From CAVQAH01 sp963784195 (GTDB lineage: Bacteria > Acidobacteriota > Vicinamibacteria > Vicinamibacterales > 2-12-FULL-66-21), in the NCBI GenBank assembly GCA_963784195.1, contig CAWARA010000016.1, positions 310,001 through 374,000 on the forward strand: 64,000 bases of DNA, written 5' to 3'. Shown here piece after piece: positions 47,085-57,076 of this stretch. The position numbers and the translations under genes are program-made. Position 1 is the stretch's first letter. Every line of letters starts with the position of its first letter. The notes below the pieces were generated by a model. That model ran no database searches. It was given only the letters and a program-made list of their open reading frames with translations, and was not told the origin of the DNA.

Positions 47085-48723
47085 ATGCGTGCCGTCATAA
47101 CAGTGGCGGCTCTGGCGCTTTTAGGAGCGTCAACCGTAGCCACTGCCCAACCAGGTCCAATCCCATACCCAGGCAACACAGGCGTGCATCCCGTTGCATA
47201 CATCTGCACGGCAAGCGCCCAGGTGGTGCGCGTGACCACACCAGGCGGCGTCGCTACCGCGAGCGTCTTTGCGAACGGGATCGGCGTCTTCGACGATTGC
47301 GTCGTCGGTCCGGATGGTCTGCTCTATGTCGCGAACGGTCAACAAGATCGTCAAACTCGATCTTATCAGATCAGAGTCTTCGGCAACTTCGCGGATGTCG
47401 CGACGTTGCCGAACCTAGGCCTCCGCCTCGGAAAGCAGCGTCACAGCGCCCGCGGACTTGCTTTCAATGCCGGCAACGATCTGTCGTCACGACCGAGGCG
47501 TCGGGTTTGTACAGCGTCGACCTTGCCGACGATAGACCGTGCAACGGATCTCGTCGACGTCGGGAGCGGGCAGGCGGCATCGCGTTCGATGAGGTTGGCA
47601 ATCTCGACCTGGCGAGCGGCGGCGCGGTCAATCAGTCGCATGGAACGCCATACATCAACACCTACGGGGCGCCCGCCTCGTTCGCCACTGTCGCAGGCGC
47701 GTACGGGATCGGGATGAACGCGTGCCGCGAGATGGTTGTCGGATCGACCTCTGACCCGAGCGATCAGTCGCGTTAACAGCACACGGCGCGGTGACGTCGA
47801 CAGAACATCTCATTTCCCGGACAAGGGAGTAACGTCTACCGCCCACTGCATCTCGAGGTGGACTGGTCGAACCGGATCTACATCAATGCCGGGACCAGCA
47901 ACGACGGCGCAGACTCGCGACTGATGGTCGCGGTGCCGAACCTTGGCCCCGCTGACGGTGGTCGTGAGTGGTTGAGTCAGTGCGTCAACTACACGCTCAG
48001 CACGCTCGTGGAGCTGAAGACCACCGGCCCGGGTGCCATACCCGGCCTCCTGTCGACGACGGCTGTCGGCCTTGCAATCGGCCAGAGCGCGCATCAGGCT
48101 GGAGCATACATTTCCAGGCGCTCGGGGCGAGGCTGCGACGAGCACATCTTCGATTTCGGTGGCTTCATGTACAAAGTGTCGTTAGCGCAGTGCCATCGCT
48201 CTCAACCTGAAGATCACTGCTTACAAGAGCCGCCCGTCGGATATCACCTTCAACATTCCTGACGTCACCAATCCGAAAGCTGTTTCCTTCAGCCCACATG
48301 GCGGATTCGCGGCTGAGCTTGATCGCGGTCGGAAACCCGAGACCATCCCCTTGAACAAGGATCCGTTCCTCGCCGCTGCTCAATGGATTCACGCAGCAGT
48401 CGATCGGCGCGCCGGGAATTGGCAAGCGGAAGATGAGACAAGCGATATCGGCCCCGGGATCGACGTGCGTATGACAAGAACGTGCTCACGCGAGTTCTGG
48501 GATGTCGGGACTACTCGACGTGGGTGGCGGCGAGCGTGAGCGCGACTGGTCCAAGCGCGTGCTCTACTCCGGCAACACTGGCGCTTGCACGCTCGGTCAG
48601 TTCGATCAACCGCTGCGCGGCGATAACCCGCTGATCAACAGCAATTCGAACCTCAAGGTCGCGATCAGGGCGTCGGGAACGTGCGCCGGCGAAATGCGAG
48701 TGTCTATCGCCCGGATTGACTGA
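47085..48723 (+). pseudogene. Secreted propeller-like protein, many frameshifts
   Basis: The start is clear: GAGG nine bases before the ATG at 47085 and a signal peptide (RAVITVAALALLGASTVATA). Reading across frames gives GVFDDCVVGPDGLLYVANG, VFGNFADVATLPNLG, RGLAFNAGNDL, GGIAFDEVGNLDLAS, TYGAPASFATVAGAYGIG, then LEVDWSNRIYINAGTSND, ALNLKITAYKSRPSDITF and at the end VLYSGNTGACTLGQFDQPLR. The first third looks like NHL/SMP-30-type propeller blades. At least five breaks are needed, so the exact protein (about 540 residues) cannot be written. The last part could be a different domain. Confidence 0.6.
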
Positions 48724-48791
48724 TCGAAAATGGAATCCAAGTGGGCTACACGCCGAGATTCGTCAAGTCCAACACCGAATCAGAGAACATC

Positions 48792-49058
48792 ATGGTTAAG
48801 CAGCAGCAGAAGTTCGTCTACGGCTTGACCGTCGAGGAACTCTTCAGGGAACTGGATGGTGAGCTCATTCTTCCGGAGCCGGGGGAGGTGTTCACGTTCC
48901 TGTTAACCGTTAGCGGTTCGGCGCGGCGCGACGCCAGAGGAGCATCAGTTTCACGGTCAGCAAGTAACGCCTGCTTCACACTGCGGGGCCGCCTGGCGGC
49001 GGCTCCGCAGCCTCTCCTTACTCGGCCCGCAGCCTTTTCAATCGCCGCAAGGTCGTGA
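48792..49058 (+). CDS. Small hypothetical protein
   Basis: An 88-residue frame (MVKQQQKFVYGLTVEELFRE, then LDGELILPEPGEVFTFLLTV). Only the first half looks like real protein. A diverged copy of the segment LDGELILPEPGEVFTFLLTV (reading LDGIIRLPEPGVVVEFLLTV) is encoded at about 49192-49254, as part of a duplicated block. The C-terminal 40 residues overlap the kinase remnant on the other strand and are doubtful. Confidence 0.45.
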   Translation: MVKQQQKFVYGLTVEELFRELDGELILPEPGEVFTFLLTVSGSARRDARGASVSRSASNACFTLRGRLAAAPQPLLTRPAAFSIAARS

Positions 49059-49196
49059 CGGCCGTCAGCGGCGCTGGCAGCGACTCCTTCTGCCCTTCCG
49101 CGAGTACCTGACGCGCTTTGGAGAACTCCGCGCTGAAGCCTGGTCGGCTATGGCGACGTGCGGTGCGCTGCGCTTCGCCGAGCCGCAGGGCCTGGA
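49018..49196 (-). pseudogene. 3'-terminal remnant of a TPR kinase gene
   Basis: This stretch matches the last 150 bases of the large kinase gene (about 49286-49440): both read FSKARQVLAEGQKES or its near copy on the minus strand, then PAPLT and the last dozen codons. Upstream of about 49190 the match stops abruptly. It is the truncated half of a duplicated, diverged block. Confidence 0.65.
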
Positions 49197-49285
49197 TGGG
49201 ATAATCAGATTGCCGGAGCCGGGCGTGGTGGTCGAGTTCCTGTTGACCGTACACGCATTGCGACACCGACGGCCCGGCAGCCTTC

Positions 49286-52200
49286 TTACTGACTCACTGC
49301 CTTTTGGATAGCCGCGAGATCGTGACGCGTGGTCAGCGGGGCTGACGGCGATTCCTTCTGCATTTCTGCCAGCGCCTGACCAGCTTTGGTGAACTCCGCC
49401 GAAGCCTGGTCGGCCTTGCCAGCCGTTCGCTGCGCCTCGCCGAGGAGATAGTGCGCGCGCGCAAGAATGTCGCGCGCCTCGAGGCGTTCGGCCGATCACG
49501 AGCGGCGGCCTGTGCACTCGCGATGGCTCCTGCCGCATCTCGCGACTTCAGGAGGGCCTCCGCCGAGAAGGTCGAACTCTCGGCTGACAGCTGCTTCAGC
49601 CCTCGCCGGTCGGCTTCGGCGACCAGTTTCGTCAGATCTCCGATCGCCGACGGCGGTCGTGTCGCCACTGACCGATCTTGGCCAGACCGAGCTGCGAGAC
49701 CAGCATGTAGTAGGGGTGGCCGGTCGCCGGTCGCCGCCTGACGAGCCTGCTCGAAGGCCGTGCGGGCAGCATTCATGTCGCCGCGGTAGTAGGCGTTCTG
49801 TCCCTGGGCATTCAACGCGAGCGCGACCAGCGTTTGTATCCGCAGTTCGCGCGCCAGCGTCAGTGCTTCCACGATGTGCTTTTCCGCTTCGGCGAATCGC
49901 CCGGAACCGCTCAGGGCCGAGCCATGCGCGACGAGCGCTTCCGCAAGCGACGACGAACGCTCCTGCAAGTCGCGGAACGTCTTCAGCGCCTCGCTGCTGG
50001 CCTCGACGGCCGCGCCATATCGGCCCCGCTGTTCGAACAGACACGCGCCAGCCCGAGCGAGCCGACTGCCGCACCACGTTTGTCGCCAGCATTGCGCCAC
50101 AATTCGATCGCGCGCAAGAACTGCGTCTGCGCCCGCTCGTGGTCGCCCAGTCTCGTTGAGACGCTCGGCGAGGCTGGCGAGCGTGATCGCGATGTTCCGA
50201 GGAATCTTTCCCTTCTCGCGAAGTTCAAGCGCCCGCTCCAGATAGGTGCGAGCTTCGTCGTATTCCGCCTTGGCGTGATACACATTACCGATGTTGCTGA
50301 GGCACCGCGCCTGACGATCCTCGTTGCCCAGGTCACGTTGAAGCTGCAGCGCCTCCTTGAATGTCGTCAGAGCGTCGTCATAGCTCCCGCATCCAGATAC
50401 GACGCGCCGAGACTGATGAGCACGATGCCGAGCGCCTTCCCGATCTCCGATCTCGCGCCGAATTCGCACCGACTCGCGATACGCCGTTTCGGCATCTGCG
50501 GTCTTTCCCTGCGACTCATAAATCTGCGCGATGGAGTTGAGGCTGGCAGCGACACTCCTCTGCGATCGCCAATCTGCTCCTTGATGCCGAGCGAGTCGCG
50601 GTACTGCTTGAGCGCATCGTCCGTTCGACCGAGATCGGAATACACGTTGCCGAGCGCCTGCATGATCTTGGCCTTCGCTTCGCGATTGTCGAGTTGAATC
50701 GACAGCGAGAGCGCCTGATTCAACGGATCGATCGACGCGTTCGCGTCGCCGCGTTTCACGGCCAGGCGGCCTGCAGCATAGAGCGCCTCGACGTGCTTCG
50801 GTTCGAGCTCGAGCACCCGTTTGTATTCCTCGCCGGCGCGGTCGAGCGCGCCCTTTCGTTCGAGCAATGCGGCAAGTTCCAGACGAAGCTGCACGTCGTT
50901 CGGACGCCGTGCCATGAGGCGGCCGTACAGGTCGACGGCCTTGTCGATGTCGTTCATGAACCGCGCGTGCGCGGCGAGTATCAGATCCTTCTCTTCAGCC
51001 GGCAGGTTCTCGCTCAACCGCACCGCCGTTCGCGAGGCACTCTCCGCCTCCGAGGCGCGGCCGCTCAGGCCAAGCGACTGCGCCAGTTTGGAATAGGCGA
51101 GTGCGAAGTTCGCATCTGCCTTCGTCGATTCCTCGAAGCTCTTCGCCGCCTGAATGTGCTCACCAACCGCCTCGAACTGCACACCCTGGCTGTAATACCG
51201 AAGCGCCGGCATCGATTGCGAGGACGGCTTGAAAGCCGCGGCCTGGAGATCTTTCACCTCAGACTCGGTCAGGGAGAGGTTCTTCTGAATCTCCGTCGCG
51301 ATCGCCTGGGCCGTGGTGGGCAGTTCCGCTTCGTTTGCGGCCGACGCCGTGATCGCCACCGGGGCCGAGCCACCACCGTGCAGAAACGCTTCGATTCGGA
51401 TCTGTTCACCGACCTTGACGAATCGGCCGACGAGAATGCGATCGGCGTTGGTGAAGTTCACGAGATTCTTGATCGTCCCCGGATCGATGTCGCTGTCGGG
51501 CCGGATTCGCAGGTCACGCAGAAGTGGAGCGACGGTGCCGGATCCGACCGGCCGTAGCCGCGTGGACTGGCCGACACTGCCGAGAATCATGTCTGACAGG
51601 TTGGTTCCGACCCAATCGAGCGACGAATTGCCAGTAGCGTTCCTCAGCGGGATGACGGCGAGAGCCACGGGCTTGGCGGCCGCTGCACCGCCACCGCTAC
51701 GCCCGCCGGGGAACCGATCGCGTAGCAGCCATCCGCCAGCAGCGAGCACGAGCACAGCGACGGCAGCGAGAACCGCCTTGAGCGGCACTCCCCGGGACTT
51801 CGGAAGTTCGATCGGCTGGGTGTGCTGTCGCGTAATCGGCGGTGCGCTGAATCCAGCCGTACCGGACGCCGGGCGCCCCGCGTTGTCCAGGAGCTCGAGA
51901 TCCTGCGCCAAGTTCAGCGCTGGTCTGATACCGCTGCGCCGGATCCGGCTGCGTGCACTTGTCGATAATGCGTTCGAGCGGTTCGGGGATCGACGGATCG
52001 ATGCCGCGCGCAGGAGGCAGCGGGTTCTGGACGCGCGCCATCAGCTCGGCGACGGCGCTCTCCGCACGCGTCGCCTGGCGCTGCCCGAGCACCATGTCGT
52101 ACAGGATCAGGCCGAACGCATAGACGTCGGCGCGCTGGTCGATCGGTCGCGCCATGGCCTGCTCCGGGGCCATGTATTCGAGCGTCCCGATAACGGCGCC

Positions 52201-53006
52201 CGCGACCGTCGCGCCACCGCCAGACACGGAGCGCGCGATCCCGAAGTCCATGATGACCGCCTGATCGTCCTCGTCGATCATGATGTTGGCGGGCTTCAGA
52301 TCCCGATGCACGACGCCGGCCTCGTGCGCCGCCACCAGGCCACTCACGACCTGCTTCGCTATCGCGACAGCTCGTCGAAACTGGCAACTTTCCCTGTTTG
52401 CTCAGAACGCTTCCCAGGTCGCTGCCCTGGATGTACGGCATCGTGATGTACTTGATGCCGTCGATCTCGCCGAGATCGTGGATGCGCACGACGTTCTTGT
52501 GGGTGACCTGCCGTGCCAGCAGCAGCTCGCGCTTGAACCGCCGTTCGAGATCGCGCGCCGACGCCGCGTCTGCGGTGATTTCAGGGCGAATGACCTTGAG
52601 CGCAACCGCGACTCCGAGCTCGTCGTCCCACGCCTGGTAGACGGCGCCCATCCCGCCCATGCCCAGCAATCGAATGATGTGATAGCGGCTGCCGAAAGAT
52701 GTGCCCGGCGCAAGTGGACTGCCTGGCATCACCGGCACACCGGGAGGGGTTAGCGTGGCGACTGCGGACGGGCGCGTGCCGAATTGCGGCGCGTGTGCGG
52801 ATCCGGTCCCAAGCGACGTCATCGCATCGGGGCTTGTTCCGAGGTGAGTAGCCGTCGGGACTCGTTCCGAGTCTCGTTGCGTCGGTGCCCAGCCTCGTTG
52901 CGTCCGTCCCCAACATCGTCGCCGTGGTAACGGACGTCGCCTCGCCACACGCAGAGCATGCTGCGGCATTGGCGACCAGCTTGGCGCCGCAATAGGTGCA
53001 GAACAT
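49286..53006 (-). pseudogene. Zinc-ribbon Ser/Thr protein kinase with TPR domain, several frameshifts
   Basis: Pieces in several frames make one protein of about 1240 residues. Order: zinc ribbon (MFCTYCGAKL and CSACGEAT), a linker of repeated R-L-G-T-D-A-T units, a kinase domain (LLGMGGMGAVYQAWDDEL, ALKV, HEAGVVHRDLKPANIMIDED, IMDFGIARS, GTLEYMAPEQAMARP), a membrane helix (PLKAVLAAVAVLVLAAGGWLL), a TolB-like domain (VALAVIPLRNATGNSSLDWV) and a long TPR array ending TTRHDLAAIQKAVSQ at 49286. I need at least six single-base corrections (near 52860, 52370, 51920, 50560, 50385 and 50160). The architecture matches acidobacterial PknB-type kinases; the breaks look like sequence errors. Confidence 0.8.
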
Positions 53007-53087
53007 CCGGGAGCTCGTAACGGGATTATCTCCCGATCCGCCTTAAAGATGTAAAGAATCGAGGCCCCCATCAGGGGGGCCGGGGGC

Positions 53088-54080
53088 CTACTGCCGGAGG
53101 AGGTGACGGTGCCACGTGTCGCGGCCGCTGGTGACCTGGAGGGGTTCGAGCGCCAGAAGGCCGGTCCGGCCGATGGCCTGCTGCAGCCGGGACCGCTCGT
53201 CCAGGGCTGCTCGCAGCTCGTCGTCCGCTGGAAGGGCCAGGCCGGCCGAACGGGCCATTAAGAGGCCTTTGGCCTGGGCGGCGAGCTCGAGATCGAGCCG
53301 GAGCAGGCAAAACATGTCGACGACGACTGGCCCTGGGAACCGGGAGCGCAACTCGAGCAGATACTGGCCAAAGCGGGTATGAATGAAGTGCTCGGAACTG
53401 ACGAGCTGGAGCAGCTCGACGTCGAGGTCGAGCCCCCCGCCGACCCATTCCCGCGTCGCCCGTTCGCTTCGCTCGAATACCAGCAAAACGAGCACCGGCA
53501 GCAGGAGCAGCATGACGGCCGCCTGGATGACGGGCGGCAGAAACGTGTGGTTGAAGCCCGAATGAATGACGACGGCCGCTGCGAGCGGGGCACCCATCGC
53601 CAGAGCCAGTGGGCGGCGCCGATCGATCAGGGTCTTGAAGATCATCCCGAAAATGCCGGTCGCCGCCCCGTGCAGCAACGCCGTGCCGAAACCGCGGGTC
53701 AGCCACAAAAAGAGGGGCGCATCGATTGTCGACAGATACACCGCGTTCTCGACGAGGGCGAACCCGGTGCCGACGGCAAACCCGGCCACGAGGGCATCCA
53801 CCAGGAACCCGATGCGATGCGTCAGGATCAGCGCCGCCACAAGCAGCGCTTTAGCCGTTTCCTCGGTCAGCGGCGCCACGTACCGGTTGACGGTGTCCGA
53901 CGACAACCGCTCGAGCGGCAGCCAGCCGTGCAGGAGGATGATGCCGAGCGCGCACAGACCACCGTAGGCGACCGCGCTGAGCACCGATCGGCGCGGCACC
54001 AGCTTGAAGCTGTCCATGACGTAGAGCACGACCAGAAACAGCAGCACTGGCAGTGCTGCCGCAAGCGCGTTCGCAAGCAT
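53088..54080 (-). CDS. prsW: PrsW-family intramembrane metalloprotease
   Basis: An intact 330-residue protein with about seven membrane helices in the first 220 residues. The PrsW signature is complete: TEETAKALLVAAL (E-E-x3-K), FALVENAVYLS, RGFGTALLHGAATGIFG and AAVVIHSGFNHTF with its histidines. PrsW proteases cleave anti-sigma factors in the membrane. The C-terminal 110 residues are a cytosolic helical extension not seen in the shortest members. It starts four bases after... the metalloprotease-barrel gene's stop at 54084 (same strand), so they are co-transcribed, and the anti-sigma factor three genes upstream is a plausible substrate. Confidence 0.85.
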   Translation of the reverse strand: MLANALAAALPVLLFLVVLYVMDSFKLVPRRSVLSAVAYGGLCALGIILLHGWLPLERLSSDTVNRYVAPLTEETAKALLVAALILTHRIGFLVDALVAGFAVGTGFALVENAVYLSTIDAPLFLWLTRGFGTALLHGAATGIFGMIFKTLIDRRRPLALAMGAPLAAAVVIHSGFNHTFLPPVIQAAVMLLLLPVLVLLVFERSERATREWVGGGLDLDVELLQLVSSEHFIHTRFGQYLLELRSRFPGPVVVDMFCLLRLDLELAAQAKGLLMARSAGLALPADDELRAALDERSRLQQAIGRTGLLALEPLQVTSGRDTWHRHLLRQ

Positions 54081-54083
54081 GGC

Positions 54084-57005
54084 TCAGCGCAGAATCTTCA
54101 ACGAAAACATCGCTTCCTGCTGCGGTCGATGACCGTCTTCGAAGGCCATCGCGGCCCCGGCGGACACGGTCAGATCGAGCACCGACAACAGGCTGAACCT
54201 GAAATCCAGCTGCGCGCCGACATCGACGGGAACGCGCCTGAACGCGGAATCGTCGAGATTGGTCGCCAGTCCCGACACGAAGATCGCGGGGCGCGCCCAC
54301 GTGGCGTGAAACCCTGGCGTGCCCATCCGCCGGAACCGCCACGGCGGCAGGTTCCACTCGATCGTCCCTCTCAGGAAATTGCGGCCGGGTACTTCGTTCA
54401 GCTCCAACCCGGGAAAGCTGTAGTACTTGCGGTACCGCTTTTCGTCCGCGTGGTCGACGTAGTTGTTACCGAATCCGCCGAAGTAGAAGTTCGCGAACGG
54501 ATCGTCGCGGCTGCTCGGAGAGAACCCCGCTGCGCCACGGAACCACAACGACGAGTGGCCGATGGGCAGCGCGAATCCGCGATCGTATGAACCGAAGAAA
54601 CGCGGCACCGGCGCTCCTTCCACTCGCTGTGCCTGCGCCACGAGCGACCACTTGCGGCCCGTTTCGTCGTCCACATACCCCAGTGAGTTGCGCACGTCCG
54701 TATACGAGAGGGCGGCCTGAAACGTCAGCAGGCGATCGACGTCGACAGCAACATTCTGGTAATCCGGCAATCGATCGAGATTCCCCGCGAATTCACCCTC
54801 GAGATCGAGCTCCAGGCGGCGTGGTTCATCGAAGATCAGCGTGTTCTTGTGCCCGACCGACACGGCGTAGCCCTTGCGGCCCGTCTTCGTCGGGCCGAAC
54901 AGATCGTAGAAATCCGCGCCGTTGTACGCGGCGCGACCGCGCCAATCGAACCGGTGGTATTCCGCGACGGCGTGCACGCGCTCCTCGGACGGCAGATCCG
55001 ACGAGGGCGAATAGCTCACGACGAAATTCGCGCGATTGAGTTGCAGCGGATCCGAAATGTTGAACCGCACGCCAACGGCGGCCGTGTCCTTATAGCCCTG
55101 CAGGATCGGGTAAAAGGATTCGCGCCGCATGCCGCCGGCGAGGCGGTACTTCCGTGTGGTCTGCGGCATGCTGTCGAAGGGGATACGGGCCGGCGACCCG
55201 ACATTCCAGTCCTTGACGACCGGGTGCTCCTCGGCCAGACGCTCGGCGAGAAACGTAATCGCCGCCAGGTCGTCGATCGGCCGCGCGTCAACGCGCGCCG
55301 GCACGAATCCTTCGCCGGAGTAGCGGAATGCGATCGTCGACCCGTCGGATATTGGAATCGGCCGGAAAAAACCGGTCTCCGTATTCGTCATCGCATCGAG
55401 CTTGAGCGCCTGCAGGTCGTAGCGAAACAGGTTCGACACGCCGGTCAGGTAGGCGCTGCCGTAGACGTAACGGCCGTCGGGCGAGAACACGAAGCTGTTG
55501 GGCACTGCGGTACCGAAATCAAAGCGCGCGATCGGGGTAGTGTCGCCGCGCTTCAGCGCCTCGATCTCAAACACGCGCACTTCCTGCTTGCCGTCGATCT
55601 CGCCGAACGAACCGACCAGCCGCTTGCCGTCAGGAGACACATCGATGTCGTACATCACCGTGCCGTACGGCCAGGTCATCACCTGATCCCACTGCGTATA
55701 CGGGGGTTGGAGCCGCACCAGCGTGCAGATTCCGTTCAGATGTCGAACGCCCCAGAGCGAACGATCGGCGCGATTGAATGCGAGGTCGCCGATACGCGCA
55801 TCCTTGATCAGCGTTTCCGTCTGCCGCGTCGCCGGGTTCAAACGCACGATGTCGCGATGCGCACCGTTGTCGGTCGTATAGAACAGCACCTCTTCGGCGG
55901 GATCAAAGGCGAGCGACGTCACGGTGTAGACGATCGGCCCTTTGATGTCGACCAGCTTCTGGACCTGACCATTCCGGGTATCGATCGACCCTATGTGGGC
56001 GACGACACCGGGATAGTTGAATGCGGCGTAGATACGTTCGGACTTGGCGTCGTAGTAGGCACGCGACACCGAACCGAGCGCGCGCGGCGTGAGGTCGGTG
56101 TAAGGCGTCAACGGGTATTTTCGGATGGTCTCGAGGTTGCGCTGCTGGAAATCGCGCTCGTCCTTGTGCCAGGCCGACCAGGCCTCCTCGAGGCTGATGC
56201 CGAAGACGTGTCTGAACTGCGTCGCGTAGTACGCGCGGCTGCCAGGCCGCCGCGACACCCATTCGATCACCTTCTCCGGCGAATAACGCCGCGCCAGCCA
56301 CGTCATGAACCTCGTGCCGTAGAGATAGGAATTGACCTGCAGCTGGAAATCGATCTTGGTCCCTTCCGATACGAGGCCGAGCGGATCGTAGAGCGGCGTG
56401 CCGTCACGGACCATCGATCGGAAGACCATCTCGTCGTACCCGCCCTGAGCGCGCCCGAGTCCACCCGCCATCCAGGTATCGAGGAACACCGCAATTCCCT
56501 CGTGGTACCACCGAGGCGCCGCGACACGAGGCGTCGTCAGCAGGAAGTAGAGGATCGTCTCGGGCTGCTCTTCGACCGGCATGACCTTGCCGCCGAAGAG
56601 TTTGCGGAACGCACGATCGCCGCTCGACGGCGGATCCATCGTCGAGAGATGAACCAGCTCGTGGTTCATGATGATGTTCATCCGCTCGTTGCCCGCAATC
56701 GTTTCGAACGCAGAATTGAGCGGTGCGATGTCCACCGTGACGTTGTTGCGCGGCAGGACCGTGGCGCCGGCGTTTCCGGCGTCAGCGAAATCGGTGAGCA
56801 GGACGGTCACCGGCTCGCGCGGTTCGAAGTCCAGGATCTTGCGCTGAAACTCGAAGGAGTTGAGGAACGTCCGGGCGGCGTGCGGTACGAGGAATTTTTC
56901 GGAGGGATCGAGATAGACGAGGCGAAGGCCGGCCGTCTCGAGCACCGCCAGTTGCGCGAACGTCAACTGCGGGAACCCAAGAAGCGCCAGGACTGCGAAG
57001 ATCAC
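54084..57005 (-). CDS. Metalloprotease - propeller - outer-membrane barrel fusion
   Basis: An intact 973-residue protein. Order: signal peptide (MIFAVLALLGFPQLTFA), a gluzincin protease domain (HELVH at residues 115-119, third ligand probably the glutamate of WYHEGIAVFLD at 169), a TolB/PD40-like propeller (about 300-600, e.g. DVSPDGKRLVGSFGEIDG, FVFSPDGRYVYGSAYLTG) and a C-terminal part (about 640-973) with alternating amphipathic strands and outer-membrane barrel features, ending EAMFSLKILR. It would display a protease on a barrel anchor. The substrate is unknown. The spacer upstream carries a REP unit. Confidence 0.82.
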   Translation of the reverse strand: MIFAVLALLGFPQLTFAQLAVLETAGLRLVYLDPSEKFLVPHAARTFLNSFEFQRKILDFEPREPVTVLLTDFADAGNAGATVLPRNNVTVDIAPLNSAFETIAGNERMNIIMNHELVHLSTMDPPSSGDRAFRKLFGGKVMPVEEQPETILYFLLTTPRVAAPRWYHEGIAVFLDTWMAGGLGRAQGGYDEMVFRSMVRDGTPLYDPLGLVSEGTKIDFQLQVNSYLYGTRFMTWLARRYSPEKVIEWVSRRPGSRAYYATQFRHVFGISLEEAWSAWHKDERDFQQRNLETIRKYPLTPYTDLTPRALGSVSRAYYDAKSERIYAAFNYPGVVAHIGSIDTRNGQVQKLVDIKGPIVYTVTSLAFDPAEEVLFYTTDNGAHRDIVRLNPATRQTETLIKDARIGDLAFNRADRSLWGVRHLNGICTLVRLQPPYTQWDQVMTWPYGTVMYDIDVSPDGKRLVGSFGEIDGKQEVRVFEIEALKRGDTTPIARFDFGTAVPNSFVFSPDGRYVYGSAYLTGVSNLFRYDLQALKLDAMTNTETGFFRPIPISDGSTIAFRYSGEGFVPARVDARPIDDLAAITFLAERLAEEHPVVKDWNVGSPARIPFDSMPQTTRKYRLAGGMRRESFYPILQGYKDTAAVGVRFNISDPLQLNRANFVVSYSPSSDLPSEERVHAVAEYHRFDWRGRAAYNGADFYDLFGPTKTGRKGYAVSVGHKNTLIFDEPRRLELDLEGEFAGNLDRLPDYQNVAVDVDRLLTFQAALSYTDVRNSLGYVDDETGRKWSLVAQAQRVEGAPVPRFFGSYDRGFALPIGHSSLWFRGAAGFSPSSRDDPFANFYFGGFGNNYVDHADEKRYRKYYSFPGLELNEVPGRNFLRGTIEWNLPPWRFRRMGTPGFHATWARPAIFVSGLATNLDDSAFRRVPVDVGAQLDFRFSLLSVLDLTVSAGAAMAFEDGHRPQQEAMFSLKILR

Positions 57006-57017
57006 ACGAACGGTGGC

Positions 57018-57045
57018 TGACGCGGAGCTAAAGCTCCGCGCTGCC
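57018..57045. repeat. Single REP unit, 3'-end degenerate
   Basis: One unit, TGACGCGGAGCTAAAGCTCC followed by GCGCTGCC; the usual GCTGCTGG end reads GCTGCCAG here. Confidence 0.75.
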
Positions 57046-57076
57046 AGCCACCTGGCTAACCCGTCGATTCACCGCG

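Noticed and set aside
54849..57020. A 723-codon plus-strand open frame
   Set aside because: Antisense shadow of the metalloprotease-propeller-barrel gene, which has clear motifs on the minus strand.
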